In this document: positions 18,801 through 28,882 of the stretch, piece after piece | Layout: every line of letters begins with the position of its first letter | Position numbering within the stretch: the stretch's first letter is position 1 | Assembly: GCF_009928525.1 (NCBI RefSeq) | Contig: NZ_JAABOK010000027.1 | Location: forward strand, 1-59,825 | Direction of reading: 5' to 3' | Origin: Chitinophaga solisilvae | GTDB lineage: Bacteria > Bacteroidota > Bacteroidia > Chitinophagales > Chitinophagaceae | DNA length: 59,825 nt | Notes under the pieces: model-generated | What the model saw: only the letters and a program-made list of their open reading frames with translations | What the model was told of the DNA's origin: nothing | The model's database searches: none | Translations under genes and position numbers: made by a program

Positions 18801-21800
18801 CATAACCAGCCCTGATGCCTGCAGGCAACTCCGCGGTGATGATGGCTGGCGCGCCGTTTTCATCGATAGCCGCAGGGGTGGCTACTATCTTAACCGGTGC
18901 AGGCAGCGGGTATTGTGCATCTTTGATATCTACTTTAAATGGTGCAGTTACATAAGTGCTGATACCATCGTTGGCAGCCGGTGTGATGGTCAATGATTCT
19001 GTCTTCTCCAGGAGGTTGTCTGCCGCAATTTTCAGGGCAATGGTGGTATCGCCTGCATTGTTGAAGGAGATGGCCGTTGCCATGGTGTAGTCAGCGCCGG
19101 CTTCGGCAGTACCTGCTGTCTGTGGTAACTGCACGGTAACGGGTATTTCTGTGGTAATACCTGCCGGCAGGCTGATTTTCACATGACCATTATCACCTTC
19201 CGCCGCATCGGCAGATTTATATGGCGTTGTGCTGAGCTGCAGGTTGGCCGGTACTTTCCGGGTCAGGTCTTCAATTTTCAGACTGAGACCATTTACCGTA
19301 TATACGCCGGCGTTAGCAGTCAGGTTCAGGGATTCATTTTTCTCCAGCACCTTATCTGCGGTTGTCTGGATAATATCGAAGGTGTGGCTTTTTTCAGTAA
19401 TATCCAGTACTGCCGTTTTACTGATCCAGGCGTAGTCATTCTTTACCAGGCTGGCTTCTGTGGTAACATCTGTATCAAAAGTGATGGTTACTTTTTTGGT
19501 AGATGTGTATAATCTGCTGGCAGTAATCTGCAGTTTTTCACCTTCCGGCAGCAGTACTTTATTGGCTGTAAGCGTGATCGTACGGGCGCCCGGCTGATTA
19601 ATGGTGTTATCAGCTATATGAACAACGGCGCTGTTTGCCGGTATGGCTGCATTGCCCTTGTTAGCGTCTATATTAACATCTGCATCATCATCCAGTACAT
19701 CATTGGAAGTAGCAGTCAGCGTGGTTAAAGCATGATCGCTGCCCGGCTGAATAGTCAGTTTTGCCGGAATAGCCGAGTGACGGTCATCGCCGGCGGTGGA
19801 GCTGCTGTTCTTTGACAGTACTATATCCAGCGGGATAGCGGTTTTCCAGCTGTTGGGCAACATGGCTTTCAACGTGGCGCCGGTAGCATCTCCTTCTGTG
19901 ATGGTGGCTGGCGTGCTGCTTAATACCACCGGATTGGCAGCCAGCAGCGGATATTCCAGGTCATTGATGGTAAATGCCAGAGAAGCCGGCGTGCTGGTAT
20001 AGGCCGTAGCATATTCATCTGTCATTTCTGCCTTGATGCTGAAAGTCTCCTGGTTTTCTATCAGGTTATCTTTCACCACTTCCAGCTGCGTGGTGGCGGC
20101 TGTGCTGTTTTTATCGATGGTCAGCGATGTCAGTGGCAGATAATCGTCTGTACGTGTAGCCGTTCCCGGTATATCCGTCAGGTTGATGGTCAGCGGTATT
20201 TCCGTGGTCACCTGGCTTGGCAGACTCACCTTCACGGTGGTTTTGGACTGTTCAGCCAGCGACGTTGCCGTTGCAGAAAGTTCTACCTGGGCATAGGCAG
20301 GCGTTAACCTGGTCTGATCGTCTATCACCAGCTGTGCGGAAGTAACGCTGTAATCTTTGGCAATACCATATATAGATAATGTCTCGTCTTTCTCAATAAT
20401 TTTATCAAAGGCGGCCTTTATGACCGGTACGGTAGTCAGATAATCGCCGGTAGTATTGGCTGGCAGTGTCACCTGTGTAACGAGGTAGGAAAAGTCCGTA
20501 TCTGCCGCTTCTGATCCCGCAATATTTTTCTTCAGGTCAATCACTACCGGCTTCAGGGAGCTATAGCCGGCAGGCAGCGAGATGATGAAGCGGGTATCCT
20601 CATCTTCCTTCAGATGTTCCTTCTCTGGTTTCAGCGTAACGGATTTCTGCCGGATATCTGTCTTATCATGAATGTTGAGTGTTTGTCCGCCGGTAACCGG
20701 CACGTCGCTGCGTGCAGACGTTACTGTTAGTACCACGTTGCGGTCATCTTCAAATACTTTATTGGCGGGGGCGATAACAGCGGATTTCACCGATGCGGTG
20801 CTGCCGGGAAGAATGCTGATAGTAGCCGGCACGCCGGTATAGGAAGCGGGCAGGGCTGTGGAAGCTGCGCCTGCAGCAAGATTAAAATCCAGTTTTATAT
20901 CTGTGGCGGTGATACCGGCCGGCAGCTCTACCCAGTACTGTGCGCCGTTAACATCTCCTTCATCAATATCAGTTGCAGAAAGATGAAAAACTGCCGGGGT
21001 GCTCAGTGGCAGCTGTGCGTCTTTTATCGTCAGGGTAGCCCCCGCGATGGTGAATACAGTAGCTGTACCGTCTGTGGCAACCGGTGCGAAAACGATGGTT
21101 TCATCTCCTTCAATCCTGCTGTCGTTAATAAGGTTCAGCGTAGCAGGGGTAGCAGGCGCATTGCCTGTAAAGCTGAAAGAGGCAGGCAGTGCATCAAAAT
21201 CCTTTACCGGTGTGGCTGTACCACTCATATTCAGGGTCACCTGAATAGGAATATCGGTTGTTACGCCTGCTGGCAGGCTCACATTCAGTTTACCGTTAAG
21301 AAATCCTTCCTTGTAGGTGAAAGCCGGATAAGACGGGTCCGGATCCGGTTTATCTACTCCCAGGGTAAGCGTTGTATTTTCCTGGTGGTTACGGGTATCG
21401 TCCAGAATGGTGAATTCCGGGCTGGTAGCAGTTTTAAGCTGCCCCAGTACATCACCTTCCGCGTGTACGGAAAATTTCTCCGCATACTCCAGGACTTTAT
21501 CTTTTTCCAGGTTAATGCTGATGGTAGCATCCGGCTGGCCGTTGAGGATGGTTACTTCAGCCGGCATCGTATAGTCGATACCGTTAGGCTGCGCCGTATT
21601 GCCGGCGGGTGTAGTCAGTACCACCCTGATGTTTTCTGAAGTCAGTACACCGTTGGGCAGACTGATCTTCCCGGTAATGGTATTATTCTCCAGGATGGAA
21701 GTCTGCGCCGGGAAAGTCAGCGTCAGCGTACGGTCTTCATCATCCGTGATAGTATAGGTCGTCAGTTTTTTTGCACCTGGTTTTACCAGTGCGTTGGATG

Positions 21801-23172
21801 GAACATCCACCAGTTCCAGTGTCAGATTGCGGCTGTATTCCAGTCTGTTGTTACCGATGATGGTAAGATTGGTCAGGTCCACATATTTAGGAGTAGAGTA
21901 ATCGCCGGCAGGTATCATGAATACTGCGTCGAAGGTATAGTCCGTTCCCTGTACCGCAGGATGCGGATCCGCCGGATTAGGGACCAGTTTCATTTCCAGG
22001 TAGGCCGGAGCTGTCAGCACCTGACCGGGAGCGCCGGTTACTTTCAGGCGCAGATTGGCCGGAGCGTGGTTATCGCCGGCATTGCCCTCATTACCTGCGG
22101 CGGTCGTGCCTTCAAACTCTACGGTAACAGCGGAGCTACCATTGCTGGTAGGAGTGGAATTGATAACGGTGTAGATGTTGCTGATATCGCCGTAGGCCAG
22201 ATCTTCGCCGTAAGACATTGCTATCCTGGTACCGAAAGATTTATTCAGTGGTTTGCTGAACAGGAATTTCTGTACGGCAATGGTTTTATCATCTATTTCA
22301 GGGTCCAGGTTGGAACCCCATTTATTATCGTACGGGTAATTAGGCTTGGTCACATCTTTTTTCAGATCGCCGGGGTAGCTGATGGAGTAGCTGTTGAAAG
22401 TACCGTTGGCGATGATGGCATGGGTAAAATTGCCGGGGAAGTTGCTGCAGGTCATTCCATCCCTGTAAACGCCTGCATATTTATTGGCGCCGTCGGTGAA
22501 TCCCCAGGAGCAGGTACCTGCACCTGCTGTGGATGGCGGGCGGCGGGTGAGTATTGTTTTACCGGATCTGCCGTAGTTAGGATGCACCAGGTCTTCCTGC
22601 AAGACGGTCTGCTCTTCCATATATAACAGTACGTCATATCCCTGGTCTGCGGAGCTGAAGGTATAGTCGATGGTAAAGTAATTATTGGGAAGTACGTAGT
22701 TCAGTGATCTTGTTACATATACGTCCTGGCGCTGGTTGGCGCCTTCCCATACTTCAAACTTGTAGAATGTGGTGATATTGTAAGGGTTGGCGGCAGTTCC
22801 TTTCCCGGAGAGCGGCGACATATACGTCAGGTTATCTTCCAGGGCCTGTTCTGCTAAAATGGCGCCGGTGCTGTAACGGAGCATCATCACCTCTTTCATG
22901 CCTTTGGCGATGTTACTGAATACCAGCGATTCCGTTTTGCCCAGGCGGAAGATCTGGCATTTCCCTTTGACGTCCATTTCTATTTTCAGTCCGTCTGCCG
23001 TGCTGTTGCCACCGGTGGGATTGATGGTGCGGACAGCAGGGAGTACCTGTGCGCCGGCATATATATTACTCAGAAGTAAGGTAATCAATAAGACCAGGTA
23101 TCTGAGGGATATACGCTTACCGCTAAGGGCAATAAGCCGTATCTTTTTCTTAGGATAGGACAGGAGTAACAT
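15850..23172 (-). CDS. Giant Calx-beta surface adhesin with T9SS type B (CHU_C) sorting domain
   Basis: A 2440-aa secreted protein. The signal peptide is about 1-42, with a long basic n-region and a hydrophobic core LVLLITLLLSNIYAGA. An N-terminal domain of about 300 aa follows. After it come about sixteen Calx-beta-type modules, counted by the recurring D-x-(I/L)-x-E-x-(D/N)-E-(T/N) turn (for example RIEGDETIVF, LILEDDENVIL, RVIEGDEEVKV, TTFEQNETFVV). Thrombospondin type 3 calcium-binding Asp repeats lie at about 2280-2343. The final 97 residues (2344-2440) form a gliding-type CHU_C domain (ISPNNDGQGND, NRWGGTIF, DGSFFFAIDIWTEGG), the T9SS type B sorting signal. It is the first gene of the operon and probably a calcium-dependent adhesin. 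No catalytic domain was seen. Confidence 0.92.
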   Translation of the reverse strand: MLLLSYPKKKIRLIALSGKRISLRYLVLLITLLLSNIYAGAQVLPAVRTINPTGGNSTADGLKIEMDVKGKCQIFRLGKTESLVFSNIAKGMKEVMMLRYSTGAILAEQALEDNLTYMSPLSGKGTAANPYNITTFYKFEVWEGANQRQDVYVTRSLNYVLPNNYFTIDYTFSSADQGYDVLLYMEEQTVLQEDLVHPNYGRSGKTILTRRPPSTAGAGTCSWGFTDGANKYAGVYRDGMTCSNFPGNFTHAIIANGTFNSYSISYPGDLKKDVTKPNYPYDNKWGSNLDPEIDDKTIAVQKFLFSKPLNKSFGTRIAMSYGEDLAYGDISNIYTVINSTPTSNGSSAVTVEFEGTTAAGNEGNAGDNHAPANLRLKVTGAPGQVLTAPAYLEMKLVPNPADPHPAVQGTDYTFDAVFMIPAGDYSTPKYVDLTNLTIIGNNRLEYSRNLTLELVDVPSNALVKPGAKKLTTYTITDDEDRTLTLTFPAQTSILENNTITGKISLPNGVLTSENIRVVLTTPAGNTAQPNGIDYTMPAEVTILNGQPDATISINLEKDKVLEYAEKFSVHAEGDVLGQLKTATSPEFTILDDTRNHQENTTLTLGVDKPDPDPSYPAFTYKEGFLNGKLNVSLPAGVTTDIPIQVTLNMSGTATPVKDFDALPASFSFTGNAPATPATLNLINDSRIEGDETIVFAPVATDGTATVFTIAGATLTIKDAQLPLSTPAVFHLSATDIDEGDVNGAQYWVELPAGITATDIKLDFNLAAGAASTALPASYTGVPATISILPGSTASVKSAVIAPANKVFEDDRNVVLTVTSARSDVPVTGGQTLNIHDKTDIRQKSVTLKPEKEHLKEDEDTRFIISLPAGYSSLKPVVIDLKKNIAGSEAADTDFSYLVTQVTLPANTTGDYLTTVPVIKAAFDKIIEKDETLSIYGIAKDYSVTSAQLVIDDQTRLTPAYAQVELSATATSLAEQSKTTVKVSLPSQVTTEIPLTINLTDIPGTATRTDDYLPLTSLTIDKNSTAATTQLEVVKDNLIENQETFSIKAEMTDEYATAYTSTPASLAFTINDLEYPLLAANPVVLSSTPATITEGDATGATLKAMLPNSWKTAIPLDIVLSKNSSSTAGDDRHSAIPAKLTIQPGSDHALTTLTATSNDVLDDDADVNIDANKGNAAIPANSAVVHIADNTINQPGARTITLTANKVLLPEGEKLQITASRLYTSTKKVTITFDTDVTTEASLVKNDYAWISKTAVLDITEKSHTFDIIQTTADKVLEKNESLNLTANAGVYTVNGLSLKIEDLTRKVPANLQLSTTPYKSADAAEGDNGHVKISLPAGITTEIPVTVQLPQTAGTAEAGADYTMATAISFNNAGDTTIALKIAADNLLEKTESLTITPAANDGISTYVTAPFKVDIKDAQYPLPAPVKIVATPAAIDENGAPAIITAELPAGIRAGYDLTVNVSKDLINSTADATDYLPFPDNFSIVIKKNNPGATAAVQLKAKADLILEDDENVILTGSTGDVNIPVTGQTIVIRDRTHDDPATGLIRIVPAVTGATRVKEGDIFNGKVTLAPGVTSSKPITVALGISPVSAAGTADISGLPATVVITPGKSEEPFTFRAEPDLILEKDEMLRITAIPQSVNGMRGDTLGVIIEDATRLNPGNLKLELRIDSVMLREGNNSAVTIGFVNPGIVSTEDIVINIGKNTAVSTADEADFSGLPAQVTLKAMKHAEAYTLQAVNDNIIEGDEQIQFTAQLVTPGYTIGQPGLLLIPETGDMSVQLLKLNNASEPATTGNYSIKLPGNSIAAADVKVVFYVSSIAGTTNIAPIAQSATITAGQNSVSVPVNVIDNRVIEGDEEVKVALQLAQMKRFGRNLAFDTNEKDTVTLIVHDDESDATGPKAVAREMKAEKTADASEPAVAGNFRIHFTDAQLSAAKDVTVTYTVSGAAVADSRYKKLSGIVVIPAGKNFADVKVEPIDNNVVEGDENVQLSIQSVTAAIPGVTWPLSATSVADVLIHDNDTLVIELFSNKTTAAEGESIEFTLKSVNSAAKALPVRIQVDQDAARTYTVTGGVAGGNIVTINLPAYTNNTRFTLAAADNDINDDDGFIKATILPYQSNNGAAAYKPGTVNTAETAITDNDPLTLSFAADKFSVKEGNKGENTPLHFVVKMNRKSSRAVTLNYDYEASTDGVSYPYLDYKATPGTDFDNTIKQTVIPALAAEGKITVNIIGDTTFEQNETFVVRMKTVTVPSGQHTPTLGTPAAATGIILNDDAMCKKCDTDGDGLTDEEEDINNNGDPFDDDTDGDGIPNFLDLDSDGDGVPDSVERFTRDKRHIDDNNKKIRVHPAISPNNDGQGNDAMFVENIERYPKNEVVIFNRWGGTIFKMSNYDNKSRNFRGRSNTGGQSGTDVPDGSFFFAIDIWTEGGKVERYTGFIVIKR

Positions 23173-23476
23173 ATAAGCGTGTAAATTTCTATTTATACAT
23201 ATAGATTTTTAGTCAAAAATGTGAAAAACAGTCCTTTGTAAAACCCTATATGCCTATTTTCAAAATTGGCTCTCTCCGGCATTCCTCTCTGTTGAGCATT
23301 TGCTGATATAACTGAAAAACCTGCTGCCGGTAATACTTTATTTCAAATAGCCTTGTATGATGAATTCATAAGCTGCGGTAGATGCAGCATTTATGATTTT
23401 TAATAATTGCTCATACCCTTCACACTGTGGAATATCACTAAACAATTAATTATTAAATCATATATATTTTAATTAG

Positions 23477-23508
23477 CAAATTTAAAGTAATATTTATATT
23501 AATGCAAA
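23477..23508 (-). promoter_or_regulatory. Adhesin-operon promoter, TTTG-N20-TAAATTTG
   Basis: On the minus strand, TTTG (23508-23505) is followed after exactly 20 nt by TAAATTTG (23484-23477), a full match to the Bacteroidota consensus. It lies about 305 bp upstream of the adhesin start codon, predicting a leader of about 300 nt. Confidence 0.65.
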
Positions 23509-23620
23509 TTAAATTTGATTTCCGGGGGAAGAAGGAGTTATAATCGGATGATTAACAAAAAATTAGGTCAATTTTGACGGTGCAGGCCTATGGCCATTAT
23601 GTAAAGAGTTAAAATAACCC

Positions 23621-23628
23621 TAGATTTG
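23621..23628 (+). promoter_or_regulatory. Probable -7 element for ahcY
   Basis: TAGATTTG fits TAnnTTTG and lies 17 nt before the ATG at 23646, giving a very short leader. No clear -33 TTTG was found at the expected spacing. Confidence 0.5.
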
Positions 23629-23645
23629 CAGAAAATTATATCTTA

Positions 23646-24974
<1,329 letters not shown>

Positions 24975-24988
24975 AATATACGCTGCGC

Positions 24989-25160
24989 GTAATTACGAAT
25001 TACGAATTAGGAATTGCGAATGTAGCGAAGATTAAAAGCGAAGACCGAAGCGGATACTTTTAAGTATTATCGCTTCGGTCTTCGCTTTTATCTTCTCACT
25101 GCTCCTCTTCGCTCCTTTCTCCGCTTCTCATTCGCAATTCATAATTCGTAATTCGTAATT
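24989..25160. repeat. Intergenic hairpin repeat copy 3 (class A, asymmetric)
   Basis: Left tail of GAATTAC/GAATTAG/GAATTGC units, then AATG-T-AGCGAAGATTAAAAGCGAAGACCGAAGCGG. The right arm mirrors this perfectly through TTATCTTC, but then carries about 30 extra bases (a CTCCTCTTCGCTCC-type insert, 25095-25123) before CATTCGC and the closing tail. The insert holds another TCTTCGCTCC core, so the right arm looks like a fusion of two copies. The element ends 18 nt before the pdxJ ATG. Confidence 0.85.
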
Positions 25161-25166
25161 AACTAT

Positions 25167-25174
25167 TAATTTTG
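25167..25174 (+). promoter_or_regulatory. Possible -7 element for a leaderless pdxJ mRNA
   Basis: TAATTTTG fits TAnnTTTG, with its last base only 4 nt before the pdxJ ATG. If used, transcription would start at or next to the start codon. A -33 TTTG is not evident because that position falls inside the repeat tail. Confidence 0.4.
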
Positions 25175-25178
25175 TAGT

Positions 25179-25910
25179 ATGACAAAGCTGAGTGTAAACA
25201 TCAACAAGTTTGCTACCCTGCGGAATGCACGCGGCGGCAACCTCCCGGATATAATTAAAGTGGCGAAGGATTGCGAGCGCTTCGGCGCCGATGGCATTAC
25301 CGTACATCCCCGTCCGGATGAACGTCATATCCGTTATCAGGATGTAAGAGACCTGAAACCCATCGTTACCACCGAATTCAACATTGAGGGTTACCCATCC
25401 AAAGAATTTATGGACCTGGTACTGGAAGTTAAACCGCACCAATGTACGCTGGTACCCGATCCGCCGGACGCCATCACCTCCAATACAGGTTGGGATACCA
25501 TCCGTTATCAGTCCCAGCTGAAAGATGTGATCTCCACCCTGAAAAATGCAGGTATCCGCGTATCTATCTTCCTCAACCCGGAAGTAGACAAGGTAGCAGG
25601 CGCCAAAAGCGCCGGCGCTGACCGCATTGAATTATATACCGGTCCTTACGCCGAAGAATATACGAATGCACGTACACAGCAGCAAAACCTGCAGCTGTTC
25701 AACGACTATAAAAATACCGCCCGCGAAGCTACCGCCATCGGACTGGATCTCAATGCCGGCCATGACCTCAACCTGGACAACCTCCGCTTCTTCAAACTGC
25801 ACATCCCACAACTGAAGGAAGTATCCATTGGCCATGCCCTCGTCGCTGATGCACTCTATTATGGCCTGGAAAACACGATACAGTTGTATAAGCGGCAACT
25901 GGCGGATTAA
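25179..25910 (+). CDS. pdxJ: Pyridoxine 5'-phosphate synthase
   Basis: A 243-aa TIM-barrel enzyme that condenses 1-deoxyxylulose 5-phosphate with 3-amino-2-oxopropyl phosphate to form pyridoxine 5'-phosphate, the last ring-forming step of DXP-dependent vitamin B6 synthesis. Conserved residues are H43 in TVHPRPDERH, E70 in TEFNIEG, and H195 in LDLNAGHDLN. Length is typical. It stands alone on the plus strand, flanked on both sides by hairpin repeats. Its substrate DXP is also the substrate of dxr in this window. Confidence 0.97.
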   Translation: MTKLSVNINKFATLRNARGGNLPDIIKVAKDCERFGADGITVHPRPDERHIRYQDVRDLKPIVTTEFNIEGYPSKEFMDLVLEVKPHQCTLVPDPPDAITSNTGWDTIRYQSQLKDVISTLKNAGIRVSIFLNPEVDKVAGAKSAGADRIELYTGPYAEEYTNARTQQQNLQLFNDYKNTAREATAIGLDLNAGHDLNLDNLRFFKLHIPQLKEVSIGHALVADALYYGLENTIQLYKRQLAD

Positions 25911-26084
25911 AATAATTACGAATTGCGAATTGCGAATGAAGCGCGAAGATATATGCGGATAAGAAATTATTTTTCCGCATATATTTTCGCGCTTCATTCG
26001 CAATTCGTCATTCGTAATTCGTAATTATTTTTCCGCATATATCTTCGCGCTTCATTCGCAATTCATAATTCGTAATTCATAATT
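25911..26084. repeat. Intergenic hairpin repeat copy 4 (class A) with duplicated right arm
   Basis: Left arm: GAATTAC/GAATTGC units, AATGAAGCGCGAAGATATATGCGGA (about 25914-25960). The right arm is present twice in tandem, about 25968-26025 and 26026-26084, each reading TTTTTCCGCATATAT-TTCGCGCTTCATTCGC plus tail. The two right arms differ at a few bases (TTTTCG versus CTTCG; tail TCGTCATT versus TCATAATT). It lies between the convergent genes pdxJ and lon. Confidence 0.88.
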
Positions 26085-26103
26085 ACTCCAAACTCTTCCA
26101 AAC

Positions 26104-26136
26104 TTTAAAGCCACCCCATCAAGAGGTGGCTTTAAA
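26104..26136. terminator. Terminator-like hairpin between pdxJ and lon
   Basis: A 12-bp perfect stem, TTTAAAGCCACC (26104-26115) with GGTGGCTTTAAA (26125-26136), and a 9-nt loop. The AT end of the stem supplies U-rich sequence in either direction, so it can serve both converging genes. The remaining sequence to 26241 shows only a weak imperfect hairpin near 26203-26232. Confidence 0.55.
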
Positions 26137-26241
26137 AACCCTTAAAACAATCAACATGATGCTCATACCGGGGTCACAACAAAACCGATATGAACCATTT
26201 ATAAGTTGCCGCTGACTGACTGACGGCAAGTTTATACTAAG

Positions 26242-28644
26242 TTACTTCTTTAATAACGCAATTTCCAGCACTTGGTTCATTTGTTTTACATAGTGGAACT
26301 TCATTCCCTTGATATATGACGGATTGATGTCCTTTATGTCCTTCTCATTCTGCCAGCAGAGGATAATTTCGCGGATACCGGCTCTTTTGGCAGCCAGAAT
26401 TTTTTCTTTGATCCCCCCTACCGGCAGTACCTGCCCGCGTAAGGTAATTTCCCCGCTCATAGCCAGGTAGGATTTAACTTTCCTGCCGGTGAATACGGAT
26501 GCCAGGGCTGTCAGCATAGTGATACCTGCACTGGGGCCGTCTTTAGGCACTGCTCCTTCCGGAATATGCACATGAACGCTCTTGGTTGCAAAGATTTTCG
26601 GATCCAGCTTCAGCAATGCTGCATTTGACTGCAGATAGGTGAATGCCGTCACAGCAGACTCCTTCATTACATTCCCCAGGTTACCGGTCAGCTTCAGGTC
26701 GCCTTTACCATCACTCAGGCTGCTTTCAATAAACAGGATATCCCCGCCTACATACGTCCAGGCCAGCCCTACGGCTACGCCCGGAGGATTGCCAACCTTA
26801 TAGATTTCATTGGAGTATCTCGGTTTACCCAGTATTTTTTCCACATTCGCCTCCGTAACGGATTCCGGCAACCGCTGCTCCATAGCTACCTGTTTGGCCA
26901 GGTTACGCATAATGGATGCAAACTGACGGTCCAGCTCACGGACACCGCTTTCCCGTGTATAGTCAGTAATAATGTGTTCAATAACATTATTGGCTATACG
27001 GAATTTATAATCTGTCAGGCCATGCGCGTCCTTCTGTTTAGGTATCAGGTGACGTTTCGCAATTTCTGTCTTCTCTTCAATGGAGTATCCGCTCAGATCG
27101 ATGATTTCCAGCCTGTCACGCAACGCAGGGTGGATAGCGCCGATATTGTTGGCGGTAGCAATAAACAACACCTTACTCAGGTCAAATTCCAGTTCCAGGT
27201 AGTTGTCGTAGAAGGTACTGTTCTGTTCAGGGTCCAGTACTTCCAGCAGGGCGGAGCTGGGGTCGCCGCGCAGATCGTTGCCTATCTTGTCTATTTCATC
27301 CAGGATCATTACCGGATTGGCAGATTTGGTTTTGCGGATAGACTGCATCACCCTGCCCGGCATAGCGCCGATATAGGTTTTACGGTGGCCTCTGATCTCG
27401 CTTTCATCATGCAGACCGCCAAGGCTCAGCCTCACATACTTACGTCCTACCGCATTGGCAATAGAACGTCCGAGAGAGGTTTTACCGATACCCGGAGGAC
27501 CGACGAAACACAGGATCGGAGATTTCATATCTCCCTTCAGTTTCAGCACTGCCAGGTATTCCAGGATACGCTCCTTGATTTTTTCCATGCCATAATGGTC
27601 ATGGTCCAGTATTTTCTTAGCCTTTTTCAGGTCGTAGCTGTCAGTGGTATACTCGCCCCAGGGCAGGTCCAGTAACAGGTCCAGGTGGTTGTACACCACG
27701 CTGTAATCCGGTGTGCTGGGGTGCATGCGTTCCAGCTTTTCGATGCCTTTGGCAAAGGCTTCGGCAGCTGCCTGCGGCCATTTCTTTTCTTCTGCCTTCC
27801 GCTTCATCTCTTTGATTTCGCGGTCGTTGGAATCACCGCCCAGCTCTTCCTTGATGGACTTCATCTGCTGTTGCAGGAAGTAGTCGCGCTGCTGCTTGTC
27901 AAGGTCTGCTTTGGTTTTGTTGGTGATTTTATTTTTCAGCTCTGCCAGCTGCAGTTCTGTCTGCAGTAACTTCATCAGCAGCTCTGCGCGGGTACGCAGG
28001 TTGTTGATTTCCAGCAGTTGCTGTTTTTCTTTCAGGTCAGAATTGAGATTGGATGATACAAAATGTACCAGGAAAGAGGCATTCTCTATATTTTTCAGGA
28101 TAATGCTCGCTTCCGAAGGCAGGTTGGGAGATAACTGAATAATCTGGCCTGCCAGATCCTTGATGGAAGAGATGTATGCTTCAAATTCGGAATCATCTTC
28201 CGCAGCTTCATCCTGCAGTACCGTTATTTTAGCTTTAAAATACGGATCTTCCGTAACTATCTCATTAATTTTGAAGCGTTTACGTCCCTGTATAATGATG
28301 GTGGTACCACCATCGGGCATTTTAATCAGCTTTACAATGCGGGCTACGGTACCCACTTCGCTGAGATCTGCCACATTGGGGTCTTCAATTGTACTGTCTT
28401 TCTGCGCTACAACCCCGATCATTTTGTCAGTTTTGTACGCATCATTTACCGCCTTTATAGATTTATCCCGGCCAACCGTTATTGGTAAAACGACACCCGG
28501 AAACAATACTGTATTTCTTAATGGTAATAATGCCAGCTCATCGGGAATGTTTTCATCTTCCTGACCGTCCCCGTCTTCATTCAAAGGGATAATAGGCATG
28601 AACTCCATTTCATCTTCCGAATTTCCTAAATAAAATCTGTTCAT
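26242..28644 (-). CDS. lon: ATP-dependent protease Lon (LonA type)
   Basis: An 800-aa cytosolic AAA+ serine protease that degrades misfolded and short-lived regulatory proteins. The N-terminal LON substrate-binding domain spans about 36-240. The Walker A motif GPPGIGKT is at 382-389, and Walker B is in VMILDEIDKIG. The catalytic dyad is S705 (PKDGPSAG) and K748 (GGIKEK, second lysine), with the same 43-residue spacing as E. coli Lon. All domains are complete. It stands alone, convergent with pdxJ. I did not identify a heat-shock operator upstream. Confidence 0.98.
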   Translation of the reverse strand: MNRFYLGNSEDEMEFMPIIPLNEDGDGQEDENIPDELALLPLRNTVLFPGVVLPITVGRDKSIKAVNDAYKTDKMIGVVAQKDSTIEDPNVADLSEVGTVARIVKLIKMPDGGTTIIIQGRKRFKINEIVTEDPYFKAKITVLQDEAAEDDSEFEAYISSIKDLAGQIIQLSPNLPSEASIILKNIENASFLVHFVSSNLNSDLKEKQQLLEINNLRTRAELLMKLLQTELQLAELKNKITNKTKADLDKQQRDYFLQQQMKSIKEELGGDSNDREIKEMKRKAEEKKWPQAAAEAFAKGIEKLERMHPSTPDYSVVYNHLDLLLDLPWGEYTTDSYDLKKAKKILDHDHYGMEKIKERILEYLAVLKLKGDMKSPILCFVGPPGIGKTSLGRSIANAVGRKYVRLSLGGLHDESEIRGHRKTYIGAMPGRVMQSIRKTKSANPVMILDEIDKIGNDLRGDPSSALLEVLDPEQNSTFYDNYLELEFDLSKVLFIATANNIGAIHPALRDRLEIIDLSGYSIEEKTEIAKRHLIPKQKDAHGLTDYKFRIANNVIEHIITDYTRESGVRELDRQFASIMRNLAKQVAMEQRLPESVTEANVEKILGKPRYSNEIYKVGNPPGVAVGLAWTYVGGDILFIESSLSDGKGDLKLTGNLGNVMKESAVTAFTYLQSNAALLKLDPKIFATKSVHVHIPEGAVPKDGPSAGITMLTALASVFTGRKVKSYLAMSGEITLRGQVLPVGGIKEKILAAKRAGIREIILCWQNEKDIKDINPSYIKGMKFHYVKQMNQVLEIALLKK

Positions 28645-28760
28645 CTGCGTTATTTAAAGCCTCGGAGGACATTCTGTCAGACAATCATCTATCAGGTCCT
28701 CTTTTTTATATATACCTACCCTTGTCAAGTTTGATGCCAAGTGACGTGATGGCAGAAAAG

Positions 28761-28880
28761 AATCACGAATTACGAATTAGGAATGATGAGTTGGGGCGAA
28801 GACCTAAGCGAATAATGATATTTTATCATTCGCTTAGGTCTTCGCCCCAACTCATCATTCCTAATTCGTAATTCGTAATT
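28761..28880. repeat. Intergenic hairpin repeat copy 5 (class A)
   Basis: The stem is about 55 bp: tail units with GAATTAGGAATG, then GGGGCGAAGACCTAAGCGAA, all mirrored on the right arm (28825-28880), apart from a 3-nt bulge near the loop. The GAATTAG variant unit in the left tail is matched by CTAATTC on the right. The right arm ends 2 nt before the stop codon of the minus-strand gene at 28883. Confidence 0.88.
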
Positions 28881-28882
28881 TC

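Larger units (their letters stand above)
23173..23645. other. 473-bp AT-rich divergent intergenic region
   Basis: This region lies between the adhesin operon (-) and ahcY (+) and contains no ORF of interest. It holds the two promoters listed separately. The 23173-23476 part is the predicted long leader of the adhesin mRNA. I see no strong hairpin or member of the repeat family in it. Confidence 0.6.

Noticed and set aside
17980..18996. Plus-strand ORFs across the giant adhesin gene
   Set aside because: Antisense frames of a long repetitive gene; none shows a domain or signal peptide.
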